From Chara braunii (taxonomy: Eukaryota; Streptophyta; Charophyceae; Charales; Characeae), in NCBI GenBank assembly GCA_003427395.1, contig BFEA01000085.1, positions 282,470 through 321,182 on the forward strand: DNA of 38,713 nucleotides, written 5' to 3'. Positions 30,984 to 38,713 of this stretch are shown in pieces; position 1 is the stretch's first letter; every line of letters starts with the position of its first letter. Below the pieces are notes generated by a model. It worked only from the letters and a program-made list of their open reading frames with translations, did not search any database and was not told the origin of the DNA. The position numbers were made by a program, and so were the translations under genes.

Positions 30984-31272
30984 ACCGAAGTTTAAGTGGT
31001 TAGGGTAGGGTACCGATGATCTAATCAAGAAAGTAAAATAGCAAGCATAGGGGGGGGAAGGCGAAAAAAAAATAAATAAACAGCGAGATTTCGAGAGAAA
31101 ATAAAAATAAATAAGGAAATAAATAAATAATAAAAATAATTAAAGAAATAAGTAAAAAGATGTGAAGGGAAAATATATATATATATTTATTTTTTGAAAT
31201 TTTCGGCAGCATTTCCCTACCCCCCATGGGGTCAAGAATGTGCCAAGGGGAAAGGAGAGACCAAGGTGAGCA
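30984..31272 (-). repeat. Right arm of the large inverted repeat in element D
   Basis: Reverse complement of 29658-29972. It includes the AAATTTTCGGCAGCATTTCC motif (31196-31217) and the AT-rich microsatellite region. Immediately to the right (31273) plus-strand coding sequence of D resumes. Confidence 0.95.
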
Positions 31273-31868
31273 AGCAGCTCGCTACTCACGAAAGCGTTGT
31301 GTCCTCTCTTCTGGACTTGAGCATGCTCCAGGCTCGTCAGGAGCGACTCACCCTCCATGTCCCTGCCCTGCGTCGCCTCCTCACCATCCTCTCTGACCCT
31401 GATCGCACCCTCCTGATCATCCCAGTACGAATGGGAACCTCCACGAGGGTGAACTCAGCGCTGTGGGATTCCGATTCTCAGGGCGACTTCATTCACCCCC
31501 ATGTGGTGAAAGAAGCCCGCTTACCCACGACAGGGTCTCCGACTCCCATCTTCGTTACCTTAGGGGATGACAAGACCCAGCGCTTCGTCGATCAGACGGT
31601 CACCGACCTCCCTTTCTTCCTCACTCTCGAGCCGACCGATCGTTCCCCGACGTCTCGTCGTCAGCGCTCCTCTGCAAATTTCGATGTGATGGAGACGGGG
31701 TACGACTTCATTCTCCGCACTCCGTAGTCTCGTCGATTCCGCAACACCGAGGCCGATTGGACGACCAACACTCTTGTTCTCAAAACGAAGGGTGGACAGA
31801 CGTATCGCGTACCTTTCTTAGGTACCACCGCGACACCACGCCCCAATCCTCCCCCCCGGGAGCCTCCC
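31273..31868 (+). pseudogene. pol: Element D protease, DSG changed to DSD
   Basis: The frame to 31727 contains NSALWDSDSQGDFIHPHVVK, the active-site region of a chromovirus protease (expected Asp-Ser-Gly; codon 31474-31476 is Asp), then PTPIFVTLGDDKTQRFVDQT and TGYDFILRTP. A stop follows where Trp is expected (TGG to TAG), and the frame goes on with RRFRNTEADWTTNTLVLKT, the normal sequence after the closing loop. The left part (SKQLATHESVVSSLLD) joins directly to the inverted-repeat arm, so gag core and knuckle are missing between them. Confidence 0.85.
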
Positions 31869-33086
31869 ATGCCCACACCATCTCCTTCTGTCACTGTCAC
31901 CTCGCCTCGACAGTTCGCCCACTTCATCCGACAGGACGACATCACCTTCTTTATGGTAAACGTGACGGATCTCTTACACTATGATCCATCATGTCCCTAC
32001 GCAGAGCTCATCCCTCTGGAACCAGATCCTCCTAACTCCATGACTCCCATCTCTACTTCCGTCCCTCCGCCGTCCGCCGAGTCCACCTTGTCGTCGCGCG
32101 CTGACGCTGACGCTGAGGAACTCGCACGATATACGGCTGGCCTGGAGCCCGCAGTTCGTGACCTCATCCAAGAGTACCACGACGTTTTCCCATCGTCGTT
32201 CTCGTACGTCGGCATCCCACCGATGCGTGACGTCGAGCACTCCATTCAGCTTGTGCCTGACTATACAGACACTCGATCCCCGAGGCCACCAAACTCGAGC
32301 GTCAGCTTGAGGAGCTTCATTCAACTTGTGCCTGACTATACAGACTCTCGACCCCCGAGGCCACCAAACTCGAGCGTCAGCTTGAGGAGCTCCTCTCATC
32401 CTCGTATCCCTCGCTTCCCACCACCTGCCCCTACCACTGCTTCCCGACTGAAGCCTATTCGTCCAGCTACTGACGAGCCTTCTATTATCTATTCTCCTAC
32501 CATCGCCGAGGACGACACTGTCGAGTCTCGCTCAGGTGATTGTCCAATAGCCTTCTACTCCCGTCAGCTTCTGCCCGCCGAGATAAACTACACTGCTGAT
32601 GAACGTGAGGTTCTCGCAGTAGTTTATGCCGCTCGGCACTGGCGTCACTACCTACACGGGGCACCGTTCACGGTGCATACGGACAACGCTGTTGTCCAAG
32701 CTTTTCTGACAAAACCGAAGCTCACTTCTCGACAGGCTCGCTGGTGGCGCGACCTATCCGAGTTTAGTTTCACCATTGAGCACATCAACGGTGAGACTAA
32801 TCAGGTCACAGATGCCTTATCCCGGCGCCCTGACCACGACCAAGAGCAGATCCAGGTCTCTTCCATCTCGGTCACCACTGTCCACCACTCGGTGATCGAC
32901 GAGTTTCGCACTCAGTACCGCCACTGCCCCGACTGTCGCGACATCCACGCGACCTTTCGGAGTGGCAAGACCGTCCCGAACTACTCTCTCAGGGACAACG
33001 GTCTCGCATACTGGCACGGTTCACAGGTCACCGAGAGCCCCGTATTTGCATTCCCTCCACTGGACAACTACGTGTCCGAGCAGTAG
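31869..33086 (+). pseudogene. pol: Element D pol with RT core deleted, RNase H retained
   Basis: A 405-codon open frame begins with the protease-RT spacer (LEPAVRDLIQEYHDVFPSSF, VEHSIQLVPDYT) and passes through a 75-base tandem duplication (32243 and 32318). It then goes straight into RNase H (PIAFYSRQLLPAEINYTADE, EVLAVVYAARHWRHYL, TVHTDNAVVQAF, TDALSRRPDHDQ). RT fingers, palm and the YxDD box, normally about 200 residues, are absent, as is the first RNase H Asp region. The duplicated unit read in another frame gives EATKLERQLEEL, the segment that normally precedes RT. The deletion therefore falls at about 32400-32530. The frame ends at TAG 33084-33086 in the first copy of a 29-base duplication. 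Confidence 0.9.
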
Positions 33087-33122
33087 CAGAGTTCAACTAC
33101 GTGTCCGAGCAGTAGCAGAGTT
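33065..33122 (+). repeat. Perfect 29-bp tandem duplication in element D pol
   Basis: Two identical 29-base copies start at 33065 and 33094 (CAACTACGTGTCCGAGCAGT...). The duplication shifts the frame between RNase H and integrase. Confidence 0.95.
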
Positions 33123-33840
33123 CCATGCCGCCAGTCATATGGGCTTCTACAAGACGTTGGCTCGTGTGAGTCGCCTGTCCGTCTGGCCGAAGCGCAAGGA
33201 CTTTGTGAAGGACTACGTCGCAGAGTGTCCCACCTGTCAGGAGGTGAACAGTGCGAACCACCTACCTTATGGTTTGCTCCAGCCTCTTCCTATCCCTGAG
33301 GGTCGTTGGCAGTCCATCTCGATGGACTTCATCGGTCCTCTTCATCCTCCGACCCCCCGCGGTCATGATGCTATCCTGCTCGTCGTCGACCGCTTCACGA
33401 AGCGTGCACGCTTTGTTNCGTGCCGCTATGCCATCAGTGCACGCGAGGTCACCGACATCGCGTTTGACCGAGTCGTGCGTCACCACGGCTTACCTCTGAG
33501 AATCATATCTGACCGTGACTCGCGCTTTACCAGGTGACTATGGCGACGGCTCCACGAGGTGTACGGCACTCAGCTCCGCTTCTCCTCGTCTTTACCATCC
33601 TCGGACTGGTGGTCAGACCGAGATCACGAACAGGACTCTCGGAGATATCCTCCGAAAGATTGTTCGTGATGACCAGCAGTGGGATCTCCATCTTGCCCAC
33701 GCGGAGATAGCCTACAACCACGAGGATGTCGCCTTACTATTGCAACCTCGACTATCACCCTCGTGTTCCAACAGACTTCCTTCAACCGTCACAAATGCAC
33801 CCCGACACGAGTTGTCCCGCGCTGGATGATTGGGTTGCAC
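33087..33840 (+). pseudogene. pol: Element D integrase core, frameshifted
   Basis: The zinc-finger region gives FHAASHMGFYKT (His pair) and YVAECPTCQEVNSANH (Cys pair). The core has WQSISMDFIGPLHPPTPRGH (Asp at 33325-33327) and [13 protein letters not shown] (Asp at 33511-33513), then a stop at 33535. In the next frame comes [20 protein letters not shown] with the Glu at 33620-33622. The two parts of the DDE core are out of frame by one base. One ambiguous base lies at 33418. Confidence 0.92.
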
Positions 33841-34502
33841 ACATGACGTCGATCATGAAGACCGCACATGAGCACATAGCCGCTTCCCAGACTCGCATGG
33901 CAGCACGTGCGAACCGATCGAGGATGGATCATCCATTCAAAGTCGGTGATGACGTGCTTATCGACGCCCGCTACTTACAGCTCGAAGCGGACACGCTTCG
34001 CAAGTTTCGATGTCGTTTCTTTGGCCCATGCCGCATCCTCCAGGCCATCGTTTCTGATACGGCTTCTAGCCCGGTCAGCTTCGGTGTGAAGCTGCCCGAC
34101 TACCTACGCCAGGCTCGTGTGCGCGATGTCTACCACGTCTCGTTACTGCGTCCTTACCGCAGACCGTCTGAGCGTTTCGCTAGACGACCATACGAGCACC
34201 CTCCACCCATCATGGTGAACGGCCACGAGGAGTTCCTCGTTTCAGACATCATTGGTCGCCGAGTCCCCGACAACAACCCTCCCCACGTCGAGTATCTCGT
34301 ACGTTGGAAGGGTTACCCTGATGAGGAGGCCACCTGGGAACCCCTCGAGCACTTGCAGCACGCTCGCATGTTGGTGCGTGCCTATGACCGTGCTCGTCGT
34401 GCTGGGTTCACTGCTTCTCCTCAGCCCAATGACCCTCCTCCTTCTCCCCCGACTGGGGAGACCGCTGAAGTCGACCCTACTCCATCTGAGGCAGACCTTT
34501 AG
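33841..34502 (+). CDS. pol: Element D integrase C-terminus with chromodomain (open to its stop)
   Basis: The open frame 33726-34502 is intact in this part. It contains the GPY/F-type module (KVGDDVLIDARYLQL, FRCRFFGPCRILQ, VYHVSLLRPYRRPSER) and then a complete chromodomain: EEFLVSDIIGRRVPDN, VEYLVRWKGYPDEEATWEP and LEHLQHARMLVRAYD. Aromatic cage positions (Tyr, Trp, Trp) are present. Chromodomains steer integration to histone-marked heterochromatin in chromoviruses. The tail is Pro/Ser-rich and ends at TAG 34500-34502. It is the best-preserved module of the window, but cannot be expressed as part of a complete pol here. Confidence 0.9.
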
Positions 34503-35677
34503 CAGCAGCCGCATGCTTCTGAACGTCCACAGCGCACTCGTCGTCGTCCTGCTCGATACGACAATTGACTCTGATTTACCTTCCCACGTCCTTGACTTCC
34601 CAGTACTCCATCCACTCCAGTTTTGTTACTTGAGCTCGTCGACGTTGCGGCTCTTCCTCGATGGCATTCCGGACTTCTCATCGCGGACGTCATCGGCAGC
34701 TTCATGGACTTCGTCACGATCAGCTCTGCCTACTTCAGACGTCATCACCCCCTTACCACTTAACCTGTACAGTACCCTGCTTGTGTCGCATGACGGTCTC
34801 CCTTTAGCCAGGTTCCTCTGAGTTGGGCCCTCCCTTGGTATACACATAGGCATCGGGACCGTAGCGTTGCCCTGGTTTCCCATCTTACGGATCTAGCTCC
34901 GACTTCCCTCATGAGGGAGTCATTTGCATGATTCCCTTACCCATCACCTTTCTACCCTTTGTCGGCCCTCACGCCCTAGTTAGGCAGCCCCGCATGCTTC
35001 ATCTAGGTGCGCCCAGTATACCAGGCTCCCTTGTTCCCTTGCATGGTCGACCCTCCGTAGCGGTCACCCCTTTAGTCGAGCATTACCCGCCCTGATGGTC
35101 TATCTATTAGGGTCATTGATTCTGTTCGCTCCCAGTTCCCTACCCTCATTGAGCCTGATGACATGTGTTCCCCCTGTCACTATGTGTGGATGCCCTTAGG
35201 AGTTTTCAACCCCTAGGCTGCATTCACCACCCTCAGACACCATCCCACCCTTTGGTTTGCGACACACTCCTCCTGTAACATATGGTTGTTTTTTTATTGT
35301 TTGTTGCTCTCAGACTGAGGCTATTGCCTCTGACATTTCTAGGATTTAGTTGTTCTACTTTTGCTGTTTTTAGGACTTATACACTAGTCAGTTGTTCCCA
35401 GACTGAGGCTACTGCCTCCAACATTCTAAGATCTAGTTGTCACTACTTTCTATTTTCCTATGACATGTATGCTAGTTAGTTGCTTCTGCTTTCACTTAGG
35501 CTGTTAGTTGCGACATTGTTGTTTTGTGACATTTTCTAGCCTAGGTTGCATCACATGGACTCAGCATGGAGCTCGCTCTGCATCCTAGACTACTCAGGTT
35601 TTCTTTTCTTTGGTAGAGTTCCACTTCTTGGCGGAAGCGTGCTTGTATCTAGGCGATCCATCACAGGCCGAGGATCG
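34503..35677 (+). other. Element D 3' untranslated region
   Basis: 1175 bases between the pol stop and the 3' LTR. Frames here are shadows without motifs. It contains an 88-base degenerate tandem repeat starting CAGACTGAGGCTAYTGCCTC at 35311 and 35399, with a third weak copy after it. No strong polypurine tract is adjacent to the LTR (GGCCGAGGATCG). Confidence 0.7.
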
Positions 35678-35998
35678 TGTAGCGGACCTCTGGTGGGCCT
35701 GTGAGATCAGCCCCTTGGACTGTTCTCACAGGCCTGTGTTCTATTCGGGGGCAGTCCAATTCAGTCCAGTCCAGGCCGGTACCTCTGTCGGTACCAGCCA
35801 GTCCAGTCCAGTCCCGTCAGTCCGTTGGGGTATACCCCAACAGTTGTCTGTTTTCGTTCTCATTCGACACTTGCACATTTTGGAGTACGTGCGTTGGAGT
35901 CTTGCGTGGGGAGCTGCGCTGTGCATCTTGCTCCCCCCTTCTTCCTCCATCTCCATCTTTATCACTAGCGGAGCACCACACCTGGTGGGTCCGCTACA
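35678..35998 (+). repeat. 3' LTR of element D
   Basis: 321 bases with perfect 11-base inverted termini TGTAGCGGACC / GGTCCGCTACA. About ten substitutions distinguish it from the 5' copy, besides the altered first bases there. Confidence 0.96.
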
Positions 35999-36395
35999 AC
36001 CAACAACTTTTGCGAATGTATGTCCGTCCTAACAGATTGATTGGGATGAGAACTTGCCTAAAATTGTTAGTGCTTATAATAGTATACATACTGTCACAAA
36101 TAGAACGCCTAACACATCGCAAAAAGGATGGAAGCCTAGGCGTCCCATTAATACACTAACCAGCGACCAGATTTAAAGGCTACCCCCAACGGCTTTATAC
36201 GAAGAAGACATTAAGATGGTGAAGGAAAACATACAGAAATCCCAACTGCAAATGATTGAACAAGCCAATGAACATCGTCGTCCTTCACAGTTCCAAGAAG
36301 GAGACTTTGTCTGGGTTAAGTCTAAAGAGTTTTTCTTAGAAGAAAATGTCTCTCAGAAACTGCTACTTGTCTACTACGGACCCTGAGAAGTTCTC
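35999..36395 (+). pseudogene. pol: Element B integrase, C-terminal continuation after element D
   Basis: B's integrase resumes with QQLLRMYVRPNRL and, in shifting frames, ENLPKIVSAYNSIHTVTNRT and GWKPRRPINTLTSDQI, then FQEGDFVWVKSKEFFLEENV (GPY/F module). A TGA (36384-36386) follows 'YYGP'. Joined conceptually to 27475 it restores the order of the integrase; frame breaks remain. Confidence 0.8.
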
Positions 36396-36398
36396 AAA

Positions 36399-36743
36399 GT
36401 GACTGGAGGTGAATATCGACCTTCCTATCGTATAGATGTACCTCCACATCTAAGGACATACCTCGTCTTCCATGCGTCTAAGTTGCTGCATTATGTAGAA
36501 AGTGATAACTTTCCAAATAGACCATCTATGTTTCCACCCTCTATGAATGGAGGCTATAAAGTTGAAAGGATACTGAAACATGGCTATTTCTCTACAGGTG
36601 GCAGAGGACGACCTCAGAAGCAGTACGAGGTAAAGTTCATGACCCAACCCCCATCTGAAGCCAGATGGTTTAGTAGGAAAGAACTTCGACCTACGGATCC
36701 TAACATTGTTGCTGCATATGAACGTGAGTTCAAAGAGAATTAA
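36399..36743 (+). pseudogene. pol: Element B chromodomain-like C-terminus
   Basis: A 114-codon frame with stop TAA 36741-36743 carries VFHASKLLHYVESDNFPNRP, then YKVERILKHGYFSTGG and QKQYEVKFMTQPPSEARWFS, followed by the helix DPNIVAAYEREFKEN. This follows the chromodomain layout (Tyr-x-Val-x-x-Ile, basic insert, Tyr-x-Val-Lys-Phe, Trp, C-terminal helix) but lacks the canonical WKGY and WEP, so it belongs to a divergent type. It is open, yet downstream of broken pol. Confidence 0.75.
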
Positions 36744-36785
36744 TTTATTTTCTGCAATGAAACTGGAAAACTGGGGTGGCATGAA

Positions 36786-37984
36786 TGCAATAACCCATGC
36801 CATATGTCTCGTGGAAAAATTGATGGTCAACTCGGTTGCCCTCAACCCAGGCCGAAACAGGGGCACAAAGACCCCACATGGACTCAAAGCCTAAACGTGT
36901 GGCAGTTGACTAAAGTCAACTGCCGAGATCCCAACAGTCAAAGTCCAAAGGTACCTAGCCCAGGCCACTCGTCAAGCACACACACAGCATCAGGTCCAAG
37001 GGAGAAGTCTACAACTGCACAATCCAGGCCCTCAGCTGTGAGTCAATCTGGACGACTGTAGGGAAACACCCGAGGCCAGATAGCCTCGACAATTGCTACT
37101 TAAGGCCGACCTCGTGTGAGTCAAGCATTCAGTCTTGCTATGCTGCTTTAACACTGGCTCGACTGTGACTAGATGTTGGCATTATGTTCGCTCGACGTCG
37201 GCAAGACGCTGGCTTTGCACAAGCGTTGCGAACGACGGCACGAGGTGGAGACAGCATGCTGGCGCTTTCTGCATTGTGTGCCAGGCTTGCTGGGATTGCA
37301 TGCTGATGTGGCGCTACCTCTGGTCTACATTGCATGTTGATGTGGCGCTACCTCTGGTCTACATGGCAAGCTGATGTGGTGCTACCTCTGGTCTACATTG
37401 CATGCTGATGTGGCACTACCTCTGGTCTACATTGCATGCTGATGTTGTGGTACCTCTGGTCTACATTGCATGCTGATGTGGCGCTACCTCTACACTGCAT
37501 GCTGATGTGGCGCCACTGGTCTCCATTGATGATGTGGCATATGCCACCTGTTTTGACTATTGATGTGGCATTGTCCTCGCTGTCTACATGAGGTGACTGG
37601 TTACAAGGAGGAGGAAGATCGAGATCTGTGGATGAAGGAGGTCGGGTACTCACCTGAGGTTGACGTCGTCACTGGAATCTGTGATGTCTTCATGGTCTTC
37701 ACGAGATTAAGTGCCACGTGGCACTATTGTGTGTGATCAGGAATAAACTTATTATCATTGTTGACGTGGAGAGGGAAGAAGCCCGGAGAAGGAGAGGGGT
37801 CCGAAGGGATTATTACTGTGTGATCTTTCATCTTCTCCTTTGTCTATTACCCCTGCACTCTCTTCTTTGATGGTAATGAGATACTGTTTGAGATATCACT
37901 TCACGATTTGGAGACTTTGATGCAGATAATGAGACTACTGATGTTTGACGACTTCTGAGTATCTACCAGACTGGGTTCATTACA
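36786..37984 (+). repeat. 3' LTR of element B
   Basis: Direct copy of the 5' LTR, 1199 bases, beginning TGCAATAACCC and ending GGGTTCATTACA. It has about seven minisatellite units (37299-37543) against eleven in the 5' copy, and AATAAA at 37742-37747. It is preceded by ACTGGGGTGGCATGAA, a weak polypurine-like tract. Confidence 0.93.
37299..37543 (+). repeat. 34-bp minisatellite inside the 3' LTR of element B (about 7 units)
   Basis: Same unit as in the 5' LTR (TGCTGATGTGGCGCTACCTC + TGGTCTACATTGCA). The last two units are shortened. Confidence 0.93.
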
Positions 37985-38713
37985 CAATTTTTTTCATGAA
38001 ATTGATGTACGGGTTCTGGTTTGGGAAAACGGGAAAAAAAAGAGTAGTTCCCGTTATCGGGCTTTTATGTGATCTCCAGTGTCCCCAACAAAGTAAAGGG
38101 CGGTTAAACCACGAGCTCTCAGGAGCCTAAGTTGACGAAGCTATTTTCCAAGCCTCGCGAACCTCCAAGTGTTGCTTTTCAAAGTAGCCTGTGGGCCTGC
38201 AAGTGTGCCTTTTCAAAGTGGCCTGGCTCTTTAGCTACCGGCCCAGGCCCGAATCGAAAACCTCTTACCCAAAGAGAAGCTCCACCTGTCGCCTTGGCTT
38301 TGGTCTGCAGTGGCAGATAGCTGAGGCTCATTTTTCTTATTACCTTCCCACGATCAGTTACCTCATTTGGCTGAAGAATTTGTCAGCCAAGTCTTAATGT
38401 TGCTTAAACCACCAGTACTTGGCCCAGCTATCGGCCGCGGGCCTTCCCCGTTACCGCGCCAGCATCTTCGGGGGTTGGCCAAGGGAAGGCCCGGTCGGTG
38501 CGTGAAGGCCGGGCCCCACTTATGTCAGCATGACACAACAAAGAGAAAACGGGAAAAAAATAAAATAAAATAAATCCAATACGAAAACACTAAAAAGTTA
38601 GTACAAACAAAAAAACGTAAAAAACAAAAAGAGGCACCAGAGGGAGGGAGCGAGCCAGTGAGAGAGAGAGAGAGAGAGAGACGGCGAGTTTGCCGCGGCC
38701 CTCCGTACAGGTC
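37985..38713. other. Right flank, no gene recognised
   Basis: Host or older repeat sequence. It holds a hairpin AACGGGAA / TTCCCGTT (38028-38035 and 38048-38055), a 34-base degenerate duplication (CAAGTGTTGCTTTTCAAAGT at 38166 and a copy at 38200), a second AAACGGGAAAAAAA at about 38546 and a GA microsatellite at 38658-38681. The short frames (60-70 codons) have no recognisable motif. Confidence 0.6.

Larger units (their letters stand above)
27476..35998 (+). mobile_element. Element D: chromovirus-type Ty3/gypsy element nested in element B
   Basis: Two LTRs of exactly 321 bases (27476-27796, 35678-35998) bracket a primer site, leader, an inverted gag segment, protease, RNase H, integrase and chromodomain. 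B's integrase is cut between 27475 and 35999. Flanking AGCAA (27471-27475) and ACCAA (35999-36003) fit a 5-base target duplication with one change. By eye the LTRs differ at about 3-4% of positions. The RT core is missing, and the leader plus gag N-terminus is inverted, so this copy is not autonomous. Confidence 0.93.
13882..37984 (+). mobile_element. Element B: Ty3/gypsy retrotransposon, host of two nested insertions
   Basis: Two direct LTRs (13882-15236 and 36786-37984) bracket a primer site, gag, protease, RT, RNase H, integrase and chromodomain in gypsy order, all on the plus strand. Removing insertion C (6234 bp) and element D (8523 bp) leaves about 9.3 kb, a normal size. A possible 4-base target duplication, CAAT, sits at 13878-13881 and 37985-37988. 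In the non-repetitive right part the LTRs differ at roughly 4% of positions by eye. Gag, pol and integrase carry many stops and frame changes, so the copy cannot work alone. Confidence 0.9.

Noticed and set aside
30950-30990. Interstitial telomere repeat
   Set aside because: Only two CCCTAAA units followed by degenerate words; kept only as a telo-box-like motif.
34252-34821. 189-codon plus-strand frame
   Set aside because: Shadow of the chromodomain frame in its left half and Ser/Leu-rich in the rest.

Overview
The window looks like nuclear DNA of a plant or streptophyte alga. It is filled almost entirely by decayed Ty3/gypsy LTR retrotransposons, some nested inside others. No bacterial-style gene organisation and no intact host gene are visible. 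The proline/serine-rich acidic tail after the integrase in the left element, chromodomain integrases, initiator-tRNA-Met-type primer sites, long microsatellites and an assembly gap fit a large, repeat-rich streptophyte genome. A charophyte such as Chara is my best guess, but that rests on remembered protein style and not on a search.

Layout. (1) 351-8420, minus strand: element A, an old gypsy element with gag, zinc-knuckle relic, protease, RT, RNase H, integrase and a long acidic/Ser-Pro-rich tail, broken by many frame changes. (2) 8421-13881: no convincing gene. It holds microsatellites, purine or pyrimidine tracts, a possible LTR-plus-PBS relic (11784-12273) and a 92-codon stop-free stretch that stops being host sequence at the next element. 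(3) 13882-37984, plus strand: element B, a gypsy element with a chromodomain. Its 1.36-kb and 1.20-kb LTRs carry an internal 34-bp minisatellite that differs in copy number between them. B is about 9.3 kb once its two large insertions are removed. (4) 17879-24112: insertion C (6.2 kb, non-coding, ends TGTCG...CGACA), which splits B's gag. (5) 27476-35998: element D, a chromovirus with 321-bp LTRs, which splits B's integrase just after the catalytic Glu codon. D has lost its RT core, and its leader and gag N-terminus lie inverted, creating a 0.3-kb inverted repeat around a 1.0-kb loop. (6) 37985-38713: right flank with short repeats and no gene.

None of the elements can work alone. A has lost the Tyr of the RT YxDD motif and the first RNase H Asp. 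B has YLDN in place of YLDD and DPG in place of DTG/DSG in its protease. D lacks RT and has DSD in its protease. The most interesting structure is the self-complementary 5' half of D. A transcript from its 5' LTR should fold into a long hairpin carrying antisense gag, the arrangement expected of a small-RNA source that could silence related elements. The repeated bZIP-type ACGTGG motifs in B's LTR and leader, the copy-number change of the LTR minisatellite, and a stem-loop motif shared by C and D are also worth a check. Several short, nearly perfect tandem duplications and identical flanks around the N gap warn that part of the disruption may come from assembly.
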